Source of the DNA: Pleomorphomonas diazotrophica
GTDB lineage: Bacteria; Pseudomonadota; Alphaproteobacteria; Rhizobiales; Pleomorphomonadaceae
Length of the DNA: 64,000 nucleotides
Direction: 5' to 3'
NCBI RefSeq assembly: GCF_002844595.1
Contig: NZ_PJNW01000012.1
Coordinates: 1 to 64,000 of the forward strand
Shown: piece after piece, positions 1-7,280 of the stretch
Layout of the letters: every line of letters begins with the position of its first letter
How positions within the stretch are numbered: the first letter of the stretch is position 1
Translations under genes and position numbers: made by a program
The notes under the pieces: generated by a model
Databases searched by the model: none
What the model saw: the letters and a program-made list of their open reading frames with translations, nothing else
What the model was told of the DNA's origin: nothing

Positions 1-11
1 CACAACAGAGT

Positions 12-137
12 TGATGACAGCTTGATAGTGACGTCGGAACGTCGCGCGAGGCGCTACCCTTTTGTTCCCTATATATAAATCTGTCATCCTTGCGAAAGCG
101 AGGACCTCAGGCAGAACGGGGCGCGACGCCGATATAG
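12..137. repeat. R1 element, copy 1 (left arm incomplete)
   Basis: Right arm of the dispersed R1 element: CTGTCATCCTTGCGAAAG at 81-98 leads into a GCGAGGACCTCAGGC arm and the outer end GCCGATATAG. Only the last bases of the left arm (GATGACAGC, 13-21) are recognisable. Bases 23-122 are identical to 1034-1133. Confidence 0.85.
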
Positions 138-141
138 ATCT

Positions 142-183
142 CCAAAACAAAACATCCCCGGCAGCGTACGCCACCGGGGATCG
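142..183 (-). terminator. Intrinsic terminator of the small Cys-rich peptide gene
   Basis: Read on the minus strand, an 8-bp stem (ATCCCCGG with CCGGGGAT, bases 154-161 and 174-181) is followed by TTTTGTTTT. It lies seven bases past the stop of the 43-codon minus-strand frame, which supports that frame being a transcribed gene. A related hairpin follows the kinase gene at 1160-1203. Confidence 0.7.
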
Positions 184-189
184 ATGGGC

Positions 190-321
190 CTACCAATCAC
201 ATCCACCGCATCCACCGCCGCAGCCAAGTAATTCCTCCCCGCCATTATCAGCTTTGAAATCGCCGCGGATCGTGGGAGGCTGCTCCTCCCCCGGCCGCCG
301 ATTTCGCGCGGGCGCGGACAT
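190..321 (-). CDS. 43-residue Cys-rich small protein, unknown function
   Basis: A 43-codon frame from ATG at 321 (GTG at 324 also possible) to TAG at 190. The first 26 residues are hydrophilic and rich in Arg, Pro and Glu. The last ten are CGGGCGGCDW, with Cys at 34, 38 and 41 (C-x3-C-x2-C). There is no signal peptide or membrane segment. An intrinsic terminator follows within ten bases, and the gene diverges from the DUF3060 gene across about 125 bp. The ribosome site (CGGGG) is weak. The tail could bind metal or an iron-sulfur cluster or be modified, but no maturation enzyme lies beside it in this window. I do not recognise the family. Support comes from the composition of the tail and the terminator, not from homology. 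Confidence 0.5.
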   Translation of the reverse strand: MSAPARNRRPGEEQPPTIRGDFKADNGGEELLGCGGGCGGCDW

Positions 322-447
322 CACCCCGAGGCAATTGCCAGCGTTGATTCGCCGGCATCGTGCCCTCGGGGGCCATAATATTAGCCGGGTTGCTGCCGCT
401 CATCCTTGTGGGCAGCCGCACCGGCGCAAACAGTTGAGGAAAGACCT

Positions 448-966
448 ATGCAGGCTTCGCCGTTTCGCTTCTCGGGACTTTCGGTCGCTCTCTTCGCCCT
501 CGTTGCCTTTCCGGCGCTCGCCGAACCGCTGACCATCGACGGCAGCGGCGTCAGCCGCGACGTTCACTGCGCCGGCGACGCCGTCGAGATCCACGGCGAG
601 GGCAACACCATCAAGCTCACCGGCACCTGCGCCTCGGTCACGGTGAGTGGCATCGAGCAGACGGTCGACATCCAGCAAGCCGGCAAGCTCGACATTTCTG
701 GCTCCGGCCACAAGGTCACCGCCGCCGCCTCCGGCCTGATCCTCTATGGCGACAAGTCCACCGTCACGGCGACCATCGGCGGCGAGGCGGACGCGGTCGT
801 GGATATTTCCGGCGGCGACCACGTGGTTGACCTCGCGCTGCAACAGGCAACCCGGCTCGACGTGCAGGGCGTCAGCCAACAGGTCACCTGGGCCCCCGTC
901 GCCAACACCCCCGAACCCAGGATCTCCATCAGCGGCGCCGACAACAAGGTGGAGCGGAAGAAGTGA
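448..966 (+). CDS. DUF3060 domain periplasmic protein
   Basis: A 172-residue secreted protein. The N-terminus (residues 1-25, ending FPALA) is a typical signal peptide with cleavage before EPLTIDG, so the product acts in the periplasm or is exported. The rest is a series of short beta repeats of the type DxxGxxxxVxxxG with the IDGSG and ISGxDNKV motifs of DUF3060, a family of unknown function likely to form a small beta-solenoid. The start at 448 is preferred to an upstream in-frame ATG at 406 because of GAGGAAAG five bases upstream and the immediate signal peptide. An exact 100-bp direct repeat flanks this gene and the divergent small peptide gene. Confidence 0.85.
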   Translation: MQASPFRFSGLSVALFALVAFPALAEPLTIDGSGVSRDVHCAGDAVEIHGEGNTIKLTGTCASVTVSGIEQTVDIQQAGKLDISGSGHKVTAAASGLILYGDKSTVTATIGGEADAVVDISGGDHVVDLALQQATRLDVQGVSQQVTWAPVANTPEPRISISGADNKVERKK

Positions 967-968
967 GG

Positions 969-1149
969 GGAGCCTGATATCGGCCGCAGCGCTCTACCTT
1001 CTTGAGGTCCTCGCTTTCGCAAGGATGACAGCATGATAGTGACGTCGGAACGTCGCGCGAGGCGCTACCCTTTTGTTCCCTATATATAAATCTGTCATCC
1101 TTGCGAAAGCGAGGACCTCAGGCAGAACGGGGCACAACGCCGATATAGA
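969..1149. repeat. R1 element, copy 2 (full length)
   Basis: Complete R1 unit: outer end GGAGCCTGATATCGGCC, left arm TTGAGGTCCTCGCTTTCGC, AT-rich centre (TTTTGTTCCCTATATATA), right arm CTTGCGAAAGCGAGGACC, outer end GCCGATATAGAGCCCC. It fills the gap between the convergent DUF3060 and kinase genes. Bases 1034-1133 duplicate 23-122 exactly. Confidence 0.9.
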
Positions 1150-1159
1150 GCCCCTCAAA

Positions 1160-1203
1160 GCAAAACATCCCCGGCGACGCACGGCCACCGAGGATGCTTT
1201 TTT
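1160..1203. terminator. Bidirectional terminator between DUF3060 and kinase genes
   Basis: Stem CATCCCCGG (1166-1174) with CCGAGGATG (1188-1196), one G-T mismatch. The plus strand follows with six T (1198-1203), the minus strand with TTTTG. It can end transcripts from both converging genes. Confidence 0.75.
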
Positions 1204-1217
1204 CCTGCTCTATGCGG

Positions 1218-2810
1218 TCAGCTGATGGCTTCCACGGCCGCCTTCTGAATCGCCAATCCCGCCTCATACTGCTTCAGCCAGGCGCCGTAGCCCTTCACGT
1301 CCTCAGCATCGGGCTTGGCCACATCCAGCTTCGCCCCCGCGAACACCCGCTCGCCCAAGTAGTCGCCGAGAACCTTGCCCTTGCCGCTCCGGAGATACTC
1401 GGCCAGCACGGCGATGCCCCAGGCGCCGCCTTCGCTCGCCGTATCGCCCACCGTCACCGGCGCGCCGATGGCCGCCGCCAGCAACCGCTGCGCCACGCCG
1501 GCCGTCTTGAACATGCCGCCATGGGCGAACATCGAGTCGAGCTTCACGCCCTCGCCATGCAGCACGTTCATGCCGAGGCTCAGCGTGCCGAAGGCGGCGT
1601 AGAGCTGGGTGCGCATGAAGTTGCCGAGGGTGAGGCGGCTGCCGGGGGTGCGCACCACCAGCGGACGGCCCTCGCTGAGGCCGGTGATCGGCTCGCCGGC
1701 GAGATAGTTGTAGGCGAGGAGCCCGCCGCCATCCGCCTCGCCCTTCAGCGCGGCCTCGAACAGCGCGCCGAACACGGCGTTGCCGTCCGACTTGCCGCCG
1801 ATCGCCTTGGCGAATTCGGTGAACACGCCGGCCCAGGTGCCGAGCTCGCTGGCGCCGTTGTTGCAGTGAACCATGGCGACGAGATCGCCGCCCGGCGTCG
1901 TCACGATGTCGAGTTCCTCATGCACCGTGGTCAGCGGCTTTTCCAGCACCACCATGGCGAAGATCGAGGTTCCCGCGCTGATGTTGCCGGTGCGCGGCGC
2001 CACGGCGTTGGTCGCCACCATGCCGGTGCCGGCGTCGCCTTCCGGCGGGCAGACCGGGATGCCGACAGTGAGCTTGCCGGTGGGGTCGAGCAGCTTGGCG
2101 CCCTCGGCGGTGAGCGAACCGGCGTCCTCACCGGCGACGAGCACCTTCGGGAACAGCTTGGGCGCATCGAGGGCGGGCTTGTGCGCCTTCACCATCTCGC
2201 CGAAGCGCTTCATCATCGGCGCGTCATAGTCGTGGGTGGCGGCGTCGATCGGGAACATGCCCGAGGCATCGCCCACGCCGATCACCTTCTGGCCGGTGAG
2301 GCGCCAGTGCACGAAGCCGGCGAGCGTGGTGATGAAGGCGACGTTGCCCACATGCGGCTCATTGTCGATCACCGCCTGATAGAGATGGCTGGCCGACCAG
2401 CGAAGCGGGAAGTTGAAGCCCAGCGTCTTGGTCAGCTCGGCGGCGGCGCGCTCGGTGTTGGTGTTGCGCCAGGTGCGGAACGGCACCAGGAGCTTGCCGG
2501 CGGCGTCGAAGGCAAGATAGCCGTGCATCATCGCCGAGAAGCCGAGAGCGCCGACCTTGGTCAGCTCGACGCCATGGCGCTTCTTCACGTCGGCGGCGAG
2601 CGCCGCGAACGACGCCTGCAGCCCGGCCCAGATCGCCTCTTCCGAATAGGTCCACAGGCGGTCGACGAACTGGTTCTCCCAACCGTGCGTGCCGGTGGCC
2701 AGCACCTGGTGATCCGGCCCGATCAGGCAGGCCTTGATGTTGGTGGACCCGAGCTCAATGCCCAGCGATGTGCGTCCCTCGGCGATCGCCGCGGCCATGG
2801 CCTCACTCAT
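1218..2810 (-). CDS. FGGY-family carbohydrate kinase (xylulokinase-like)
   Basis: A 530-residue sugar kinase, the usual FGGY length. The N-terminus has the phosphate-binding loop GIELGSTNIKACLIG (about residues 17-31), and the second half has GNISAGTSIF and the adenosine loop HGGMFKTAGVAQ followed by SEGGAWGIA. It should phosphorylate a ketose in the cytoplasm using ATP; the substrate cannot be read from sequence. The isomerase-like gene at 7281 and the LacI gene at 8986 are the plausible pathway partners: isomerase makes the ketose, this enzyme phosphorylates it. The gene is transcribed away from them. An ACCGGTA-containing site upstream (2855-2861) is shared with the isomerase promoter. Confidence 0.88.
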   Translation of the reverse strand: MSEAMAAAIAEGRTSLGIELGSTNIKACLIGPDHQVLATGTHGWENQFVDRLWTYSEEAIWAGLQASFAALAADVKKRHGVELTKVGALGFSAMMHGYLAFDAAGKLLVPFRTWRNTNTERAAAELTKTLGFNFPLRWSASHLYQAVIDNEPHVGNVAFITTLAGFVHWRLTGQKVIGVGDASGMFPIDAATHDYDAPMMKRFGEMVKAHKPALDAPKLFPKVLVAGEDAGSLTAEGAKLLDPTGKLTVGIPVCPPEGDAGTGMVATNAVAPRTGNISAGTSIFAMVVLEKPLTTVHEELDIVTTPGGDLVAMVHCNNGASELGTWAGVFTEFAKAIGGKSDGNAVFGALFEAALKGEADGGGLLAYNYLAGEPITGLSEGRPLVVRTPGSRLTLGNFMRTQLYAAFGTLSLGMNVLHGEGVKLDSMFAHGGMFKTAGVAQRLLAAAIGAPVTVGDTASEGGAWGIAVLAEYLRSGKGKVLGDYLGERVFAGAKLDVAKPDAEDVKGYGAWLKQYEAGLAIQKAAVEAIS

Positions 2811-2970
2811 CGGCTTTCAACTCCCTAATATGGCTCCCCGCTTCGCGCGGGCTGACCGGTATGATTGTCATCCTCACCATACCCCAGAGCGCCTGTCGAT
2901 GAGTAGTGACAGGTACCGGCGAGGATATGGAGGATGCTGCAATTCGGGCTGTGCTGCCGCTGACTGCCCG

Positions 2971-3546
2971 TCACCCGGCGATGGCGGTGATGGCCGCCCA
3001 GTCGGTGGGCCGCCCGTCGAAGGCGCCGCCGCGCCAGCTTTCCGTCTCGATCCGCGCCCAGGCGCCGTTCGCGCGCCAGCACTCGGTCAGCTCGTCGGCC
3101 GAGAGGTAGTTGTAATAGCGGCCGAGGCCGTCCCGGCCCTCTTCCGTCCCCGTCTTGAAGCTCGCCCAGACGATGCCACCCTTCACCAGCGCCCGATGAA
3201 TCCTGCCGACGATGGAGCCCAACTCGCCCCTCGGCGCATGGGTGAGCGAGGCGCAGGCGTAGACGCCGTCATAGCGCCTGACGGCATCGAGCTCGCCGAA
3301 CAGCATGGTCCTGACGGGCTGGCCGATCCGTGCCGAGGCGATCGCCGCCAGCTCGGCCGACCCGTCCGTCGCATCCAGCGAGAAGCCGGCATCCAGAATG
3401 GCCCGCGCATCCAAGCCGCCGCCCGTGCCGAGCTCGAGAATCCGGCCGCCCGGCTCGCAGCGGGCCAGAAAGCTCGCAAGCCTGGGGTTCACGTTGCCCT
3501 TGGCCGCGTAGCCCTCGGCATTGTCATCATAGAACTCGATCGTCAC
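2971..3546 (-). CDS. Class I SAM-dependent methyltransferase
   Basis: A 191-residue single-domain methyltransferase. Motif I is ILELGTGGGLDARAIL (residues about 36-51), with the acidic LDATDGS of motif II following and YDGVYACASLTHAP at motif IV. It binds S-adenosylmethionine; the acceptor is unknown, and the closest general type is the TehB/UbiE-like small methyltransferases. The start codon is GTG at 3546, chosen because AGGAGG lies five bases upstream. No operon partner is evident: the neighbouring kinase lies downstream on the same strand after about 160 bp and a DUF1330 gene diverges. Confidence 0.85.
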   Translation of the reverse strand: MTIEFYDDNAEGYAAKGNVNPRLASFLARCEPGGRILELGTGGGLDARAILDAGFSLDATDGSAELAAIASARIGQPVRTMLFGELDAVRRYDGVYACASLTHAPRGELGSIVGRIHRALVKGGIVWASFKTGTEEGRDGLGRYYNYLSADELTECWRANGAWARIETESWRGGAFDGRPTDWAAITAIAG

Positions 3547-3633
3547 CGCGGCCTCCTGACGCCTTCTTGCACGGGGAACCGTTATCTCTAGACGAACCTG
3601 TTCACTTCCGCGCCATGTCGAAAGGGAAGAGAA

Positions 3634-4005
3634 ATGGTTTCGTTTTCACCTAGCGCATTCGACGCCTTCCTCACCGAGGACGACGACACACCCGTCATCA
3701 TGCTGAATCTCATCCGCTTCCAGCCCGATGGCGGCCGAGACAGATATCTTGAGTACCTCAAGATGGCCGAGCCGATCCTGGCCCGCTTCGGCGCAAAGAT
3801 CCTGTTCGGCGGCGATGGCCTGCCGGTGCTGACGACAGGCGAGGCAAGGGCATGGGATGCCATGGCGCTGGTCCAGTATCCGCGCCGCGCCGCCTTCAAG
3901 GCCATGGTCGACGATCCGGACTACCAAGCCGCCTTCCAAGTCGGGCAGTCGGCCATCGCCGATATCGTGCTGCAACCTTTCAAGCGCTTCGCCAGCCTGA
4001 CGTGA
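3634..4005 (+). CDS. DUF1330 family protein
   Basis: A 123-residue protein with the ferredoxin-like dimeric alpha-beta barrel signature of DUF1330: PVIMLNLIRFQPDGG near the start, RYLEYLKMAEPIL in the first helix, and WDAMALVQYPRRAAFKAMVDDPDYQ, the typical (Y/W)D...V.YPS..AF..M..DP.Y motif, in the second half. Members are small cytoplasmic proteins of unclear, possibly monooxygenase-like, function. GGGAAGAG precedes the ATG. It is divergent from the methyltransferase gene with less than 90 bp between, so promoters may overlap. Confidence 0.85.
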   Translation: MVSFSPSAFDAFLTEDDDTPVIMLNLIRFQPDGGRDRYLEYLKMAEPILARFGAKILFGGDGLPVLTTGEARAWDAMALVQYPRRAAFKAMVDDPDYQAAFQVGQSAIADIVLQPFKRFASLT

Positions 4006-4065
4006 CCGGCCTCGGATGGCTGCCGACCAGGGCGCGCCGCAGCCATCTTGTCCGAATGAACGCCC

Positions 4066-4530
4066 CTATCGCTCCACCGGCGTAACGCCATAGTTGGCAT
4101 AGACCGCCCGCATCCGCTCCTCCTCGGTCCGGTCGGGGAACAGCCGGTAGCTCGGCGCCCAGATGCGCGAGACACGCTCGACCTTGATCGAGATGACATG
4201 GCGAATGGGATAATCCGCCCCGGCCATCTCAAGCAGATCGGCGCCCACCACCGCAAACGCCGCCTCCTCCGGCGCGATGATGCTGGCGGTGCCCACGATC
4301 TTGAACCCACGCTGCCGGAACACGTCGACGAAACTCACGCAGGCGCGCGGGTTGGCGCGGAGGTTCTTCACGCTCTGCGGCGAAGCGATATCGGCAACAA
4401 CGATCCGATCCTCCCCATGCGCCGCAAAGATCTCCTTCGGCGACACGTTGGGCGTGCCATCGACGTCGACGGTGGCCAGCCAGCAAAGGACGGAGTTCGC
4501 GATGTCAGTTCTGATGGCTTCGTTGAGCAT
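4066..4530 (-). CDS. Pyridoxamine 5'-phosphate oxidase family protein
   Basis: A 154-residue split-barrel flavin-binding protein. CWLATVDVDGTPNVSPKEIF near the N-terminus and a following RIVVADIASPQSVKNLRANPRACVSF are characteristic of this family, which usually binds FMN or F420 and reduces or oxidises small substrates. The ATG at 4530 is chosen over one 11 codons upstream because GGAGG sits eight bases before it. It converges with the DUF1330 gene. The substrate is unknown, and assignment to PNPOx proper (vitamin B6) is not supported because the family is broad. Confidence 0.85.
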   Translation of the reverse strand: MLNEAIRTDIANSVLCWLATVDVDGTPNVSPKEIFAAHGEDRIVVADIASPQSVKNLRANPRACVSFVDVFRQRGFKIVGTASIIAPEEAAFAVVGADLLEMAGADYPIRHVISIKVERVSRIWAPSYRLFPDRTEEERMRAVYANYGVTPVER

Positions 4531-4620
4531 GGTGGGACCTCCCTTGGCAAGAGTAGCCACCACCCTACTTGGTCAATGCTGAAACGTTGAGCGATCACTC
4601 AAGAAGCTGCAAAGCGCAGT

Positions 4621-5103
4621 TCACTCCGTCCCTCCCTCCTCGACCTTTGGCCTCTCCTCGAACTTTGAGCCCTTGGCATAATCGCACATCGAGGAAACAT
4701 AGAACGTTTTCCCATTCATCCCGATCTTGGTCAGGCCGAGCTCGAACTCGCCAAATGTTTCGTGGTCATAATAGACTGCCGCGTTCACGAATTCGCCCAG
4801 ACGGCCACAGTCTCCAGGGCCCGCGCCGGTGTAGACCGGCACAGTTCGTTCGCTGTAGCTCCCCTTCAGAACCTTCTCAATCTCCACTTCGCCCCTCCCA
4901 TACCGGAGCGGCTTGCCCCCCAGGTCCCCGGTCGGGTACTGGTCACCGAAAGTGACCGTCTTCATCCGGCCCTTGACCACCAGATCAGCACTGGAAAAGG
5001 CATTGTGCGGCCCCTCTCCGCAAGTGCAAGCATGAGCGTCCAACGCAGTCAGGCTGAGAAGCAACATCCCCGCAACGGGAGCCACAACCCGAAATGAACC
5101 CAT
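4621..5103 (-). CDS. Secreted protein with TIMP-like CTC N-terminus
   Basis: A 160-residue exported protein. The first 25 residues form a signal peptide ending ALDAHA, so the mature chain begins CTCGEG. A mature N-terminal Cys-x-Cys followed by a beta-rich domain with vKGr, iekVLKGsy and a late Cys pair (GDCGRL, SMCDYAKG) is the pattern of bacterial netrin/TIMP-like domain proteins. Function in bacteria is unknown. The start at 5103 is set by GGAGA six bases upstream and by the signal peptide; a longer frame begins 30 codons earlier without support. It lies just downstream of the DUF262 gene on the same strand. Confidence 0.7.
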   Translation of the reverse strand: MGSFRVVAPVAGMLLLSLTALDAHACTCGEGPHNAFSSADLVVKGRMKTVTFGDQYPTGDLGGKPLRYGRGEVEIEKVLKGSYSERTVPVYTGAGPGDCGRLGEFVNAAVYYDHETFGEFELGLTKIGMNGKTFYVSSMCDYAKGSKFEERPKVEEGGTE

Positions 5104-5186
5104 CTGAATCTCCTTTGCACCGCCCCTCAGGTCTTGCGGCGAAACGGTCACGTAGAGAGCGCCTGCGCCTGGCCAACCACCATGCT

Positions 5187-6812
5187 TCACCAACTCGCCA
5201 GTTGCGATGCAACCCGATGAATTGCCTTGGATCGTGCGGTGAGGAAGGCCTCGTAATCATCATTCAAAGCGGCAGCAATTGCTTCATCGTCTATCAAACT
5301 CTTGCTCAGCCAAGAACGAGCTTGTTCCCCGTGTTTGTCCAGCAGTTCTCTCACGTAATCGGACGGAGGTCGATCACTAATATTCTTGTTGCTGACCGAC
5401 GATAAGAAAATAATATTAGCCAGTGCGGACGAGTGGCTCGATGACACACCTTTCGATTTTAGGAACGCCTGCGGGAAGAAATGGTGAAATTCTTTTGAGT
5501 TCTGCCAAGAAAGGGCCACGCTGACATCGATCGCAATACCAGTAAGAATGTCTACAGGCATTTGATACGCTAAAATCAAAGCCAGAATCTTACTGTGGGC
5601 ATTGTTAAGACGAAACGCTCGATTTGTCCAAAGATTGCTGTCTGTCTTTTGAACTTCTATATCGATTTCAGAGCTTTGGCCCTGCGTGAAAGCAACCACA
5701 GCTGCCAAATCCGAGCTCATTGTCCCCGAATTCCAACCGCTAAAATACCCTGAGATCCCCGTGCGCCAAAACCATTTCTCAATTGCGGCCCATTGAGCCG
5801 CATTCGGCGTTGGAATACGTCGCAATATCTCGGCGAGAACAACTATTTGATTCGTATAGGGAACGACCGCAGCAGATGGTGCCTTAATATGGGAGGACAA
5901 AAAATCCACTGACCGCCGAAAACTCTTGTCAGTAGCCTCCACCGCATCCTTTAGATCGCCAACGCTGGATTTCCGCAAATCATCAATGCTCTCAGCAGTG
6001 AAACCACCGCCGATCGCGGCCGAGACGTTTCGCAAGATAGCTTTACGTTCGATTCCTTCAAAAGACTTATCCTCAAGCGCCTTTCTAATTGCGTCAATTG
6101 AGTCAACCAAATCAAAATCTGGACTCCAAGTCGCGGCCCGCATGAGATCAACTATAGTCAAACGGGTGCCAGTGCTATTGATCCGCTCAAAGATCGGGGC
6201 AACGTCGGCTAAAGTCATGTCGCTAAGAGTAACAGTAGCTACCCTGTAATCCTTGAATCGATCAAACAGTTCTCGCGCAATACCCGCGAGTTCTAGCTCA
6301 CGGGCCGCTTCAAGCGCAGCGACTTGAAGAAAAAAGGCCGATGGATTCGGCAACTTGTTGAGTCGTACGATATGGATCGGGGGCTCATCAACAGTATCTA
6401 AATGGAGAAAAGACTTACTCCTCAAATTATAAGCCACATTCCAAGGGCTATTGGGATTCTCACCCCTCCAATATAACGCTCCACAAATAGAGGAAAGTCG
6501 CTGCTGCCCATCAAGCAGATAGTTCACAGGATAGTCCGGCTTTGGGGATGCGATATCAAGGTCCGCGATCCGACTCTCGCTCCTCAATTCTTGGCGACTT
6601 TGCCACAGCAGAATACTACCAATCGGGTAGTTAAGGGCTACAGAGTCTAGAAGATCCAGAATCTGCTGCTTCTCCCAAACGAATTCTCGTTGAAATTTTG
6701 GAAGAAAAATGTCTCCGTACAGTATTCGCCTCGCTAAATCATCTATGCGGTCGACAGACGGTTGCGGGTCCTTGATCGACTTAGGAGGCATCGCCGGAGT
6801 AATCGTATTCAT
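5187..6812 (-). CDS. DUF262 (GmrSD-type) defence protein with HNH-like C-terminus
   Basis: A 541-residue protein of the DUF262 group. Residues 24-110 carry the family motifs LPKFQREFVWEKQQI (QREFVW at 41-46) and NYLLDGQQRLSSI (DGQQRL at 101-106), a ParB-like nucleotide-hydrolysing core. The C-terminal hundred residues contain HHFFPQAF (443-450) and a following NIIFLSS, which fit the His and Asn positions of DUF1524/HNH nucleases. In GmrSD and related systems this pairing restricts modified or foreign DNA. Base composition is clearly more AT-rich than the neighbours, a sign of acquisition. No second subunit or methylase is adjacent, so it would act as a one-gene system. Antiviral role is inferred from the family. 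Confidence 0.82.
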   Translation of the reverse strand: MNTITPAMPPKSIKDPQPSVDRIDDLARRILYGDIFLPKFQREFVWEKQQILDLLDSVALNYPIGSILLWQSRQELRSESRIADLDIASPKPDYPVNYLLDGQQRLSSICGALYWRGENPNSPWNVAYNLRSKSFLHLDTVDEPPIHIVRLNKLPNPSAFFLQVAALEAARELELAGIARELFDRFKDYRVATVTLSDMTLADVAPIFERINSTGTRLTIVDLMRAATWSPDFDLVDSIDAIRKALEDKSFEGIERKAILRNVSAAIGGGFTAESIDDLRKSSVGDLKDAVEATDKSFRRSVDFLSSHIKAPSAAVVPYTNQIVVLAEILRRIPTPNAAQWAAIEKWFWRTGISGYFSGWNSGTMSSDLAAVVAFTQGQSSEIDIEVQKTDSNLWTNRAFRLNNAHSKILALILAYQMPVDILTGIAIDVSVALSWQNSKEFHHFFPQAFLKSKGVSSSHSSALANIIFLSSVSNKNISDRPPSDYVRELLDKHGEQARSWLSKSLIDDEAIAAALNDDYEAFLTARSKAIHRVASQLASW

Positions 6813-7280
6813 GTTTCAGCCCAAAGGTTACTCATGCTCATAATTGGCTTCTAGCCGTGAGAGTCTATACACGCAGGTTATGTCCAAGCCGGAAGAGAAA
6901 ACCTGGATAAACGTAGCCGCTCATTGTCGCCAGATCACGACAAGAGCTTCGCATTGAAGCCCCTACTTCAAAACGACTCGTCACAGCCACTGGTGGAAAT
7001 TCTGCTATCCAATGGCCCGCCCGCGACCACCTCCAGCGACTCAAAACGCCAACGATGGGACTATGATCCTGAGACGGCACATCCGCAACCGGAGGCTTGT
7101 GGTTGTCAACCGACACGCGCAAGCCCTCCCCTCCCTTGCCTCCCCCTCGCCCTTGATGTACGCTCCTCACAACTCGCTTGAATCCCCTCAATTCTGTTAA
7201 AATCTTCACTGAGATATGCACCTTTTTGTTACCGGTAGCGTACCTCAAAACATTCAAGCGAAAGCGGAGGAGAGAAGTTG
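6813..7280. other. Intergenic stretch, divergent promoters for DUF262 and isomerase genes
   Basis: No convincing gene: frames on both strands lack family features and ribosome sites. The right end holds the isomerase leader, with TACCGGTA (7229-7236) and GGAGGAGAG just before the start. The left end is the DUF262 upstream region. Confidence 0.6.
7228..7239. promoter_or_regulatory. Candidate LacI-family operator upstream of isomerase
   Basis: GTTACCGGTAGC has a perfect central TACCGGTA palindrome with a CG centre, as LacI-family sites usually have. It lies about 40 bp before the isomerase start. ACCGGTA recurs at 2855-2861 upstream of the kinase gene. The LacI gene follows the isomerase gene. 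Confidence 0.4.

Noticed and set aside
62-532. Plus-strand frame over the first R1 element
   Set aside because: Reads through repeat DNA (SVILAKARTSGR) and a terminator hairpin, with no ribosome site.
1194-2828. 544-codon plus-strand open frame antisense to the FGGY kinase
   Set aside because: Low-complexity His/Arg/Gly/Ala composition typical of antisense frames in GC-rich genes; the kinase motifs on the other strand are unmistakable.
6865-7257. 130-codon minus-strand frame upstream of the isomerase
   Set aside because: No family features, no ribosome site, and it would run out of the isomerase leader; treated as intergenic.
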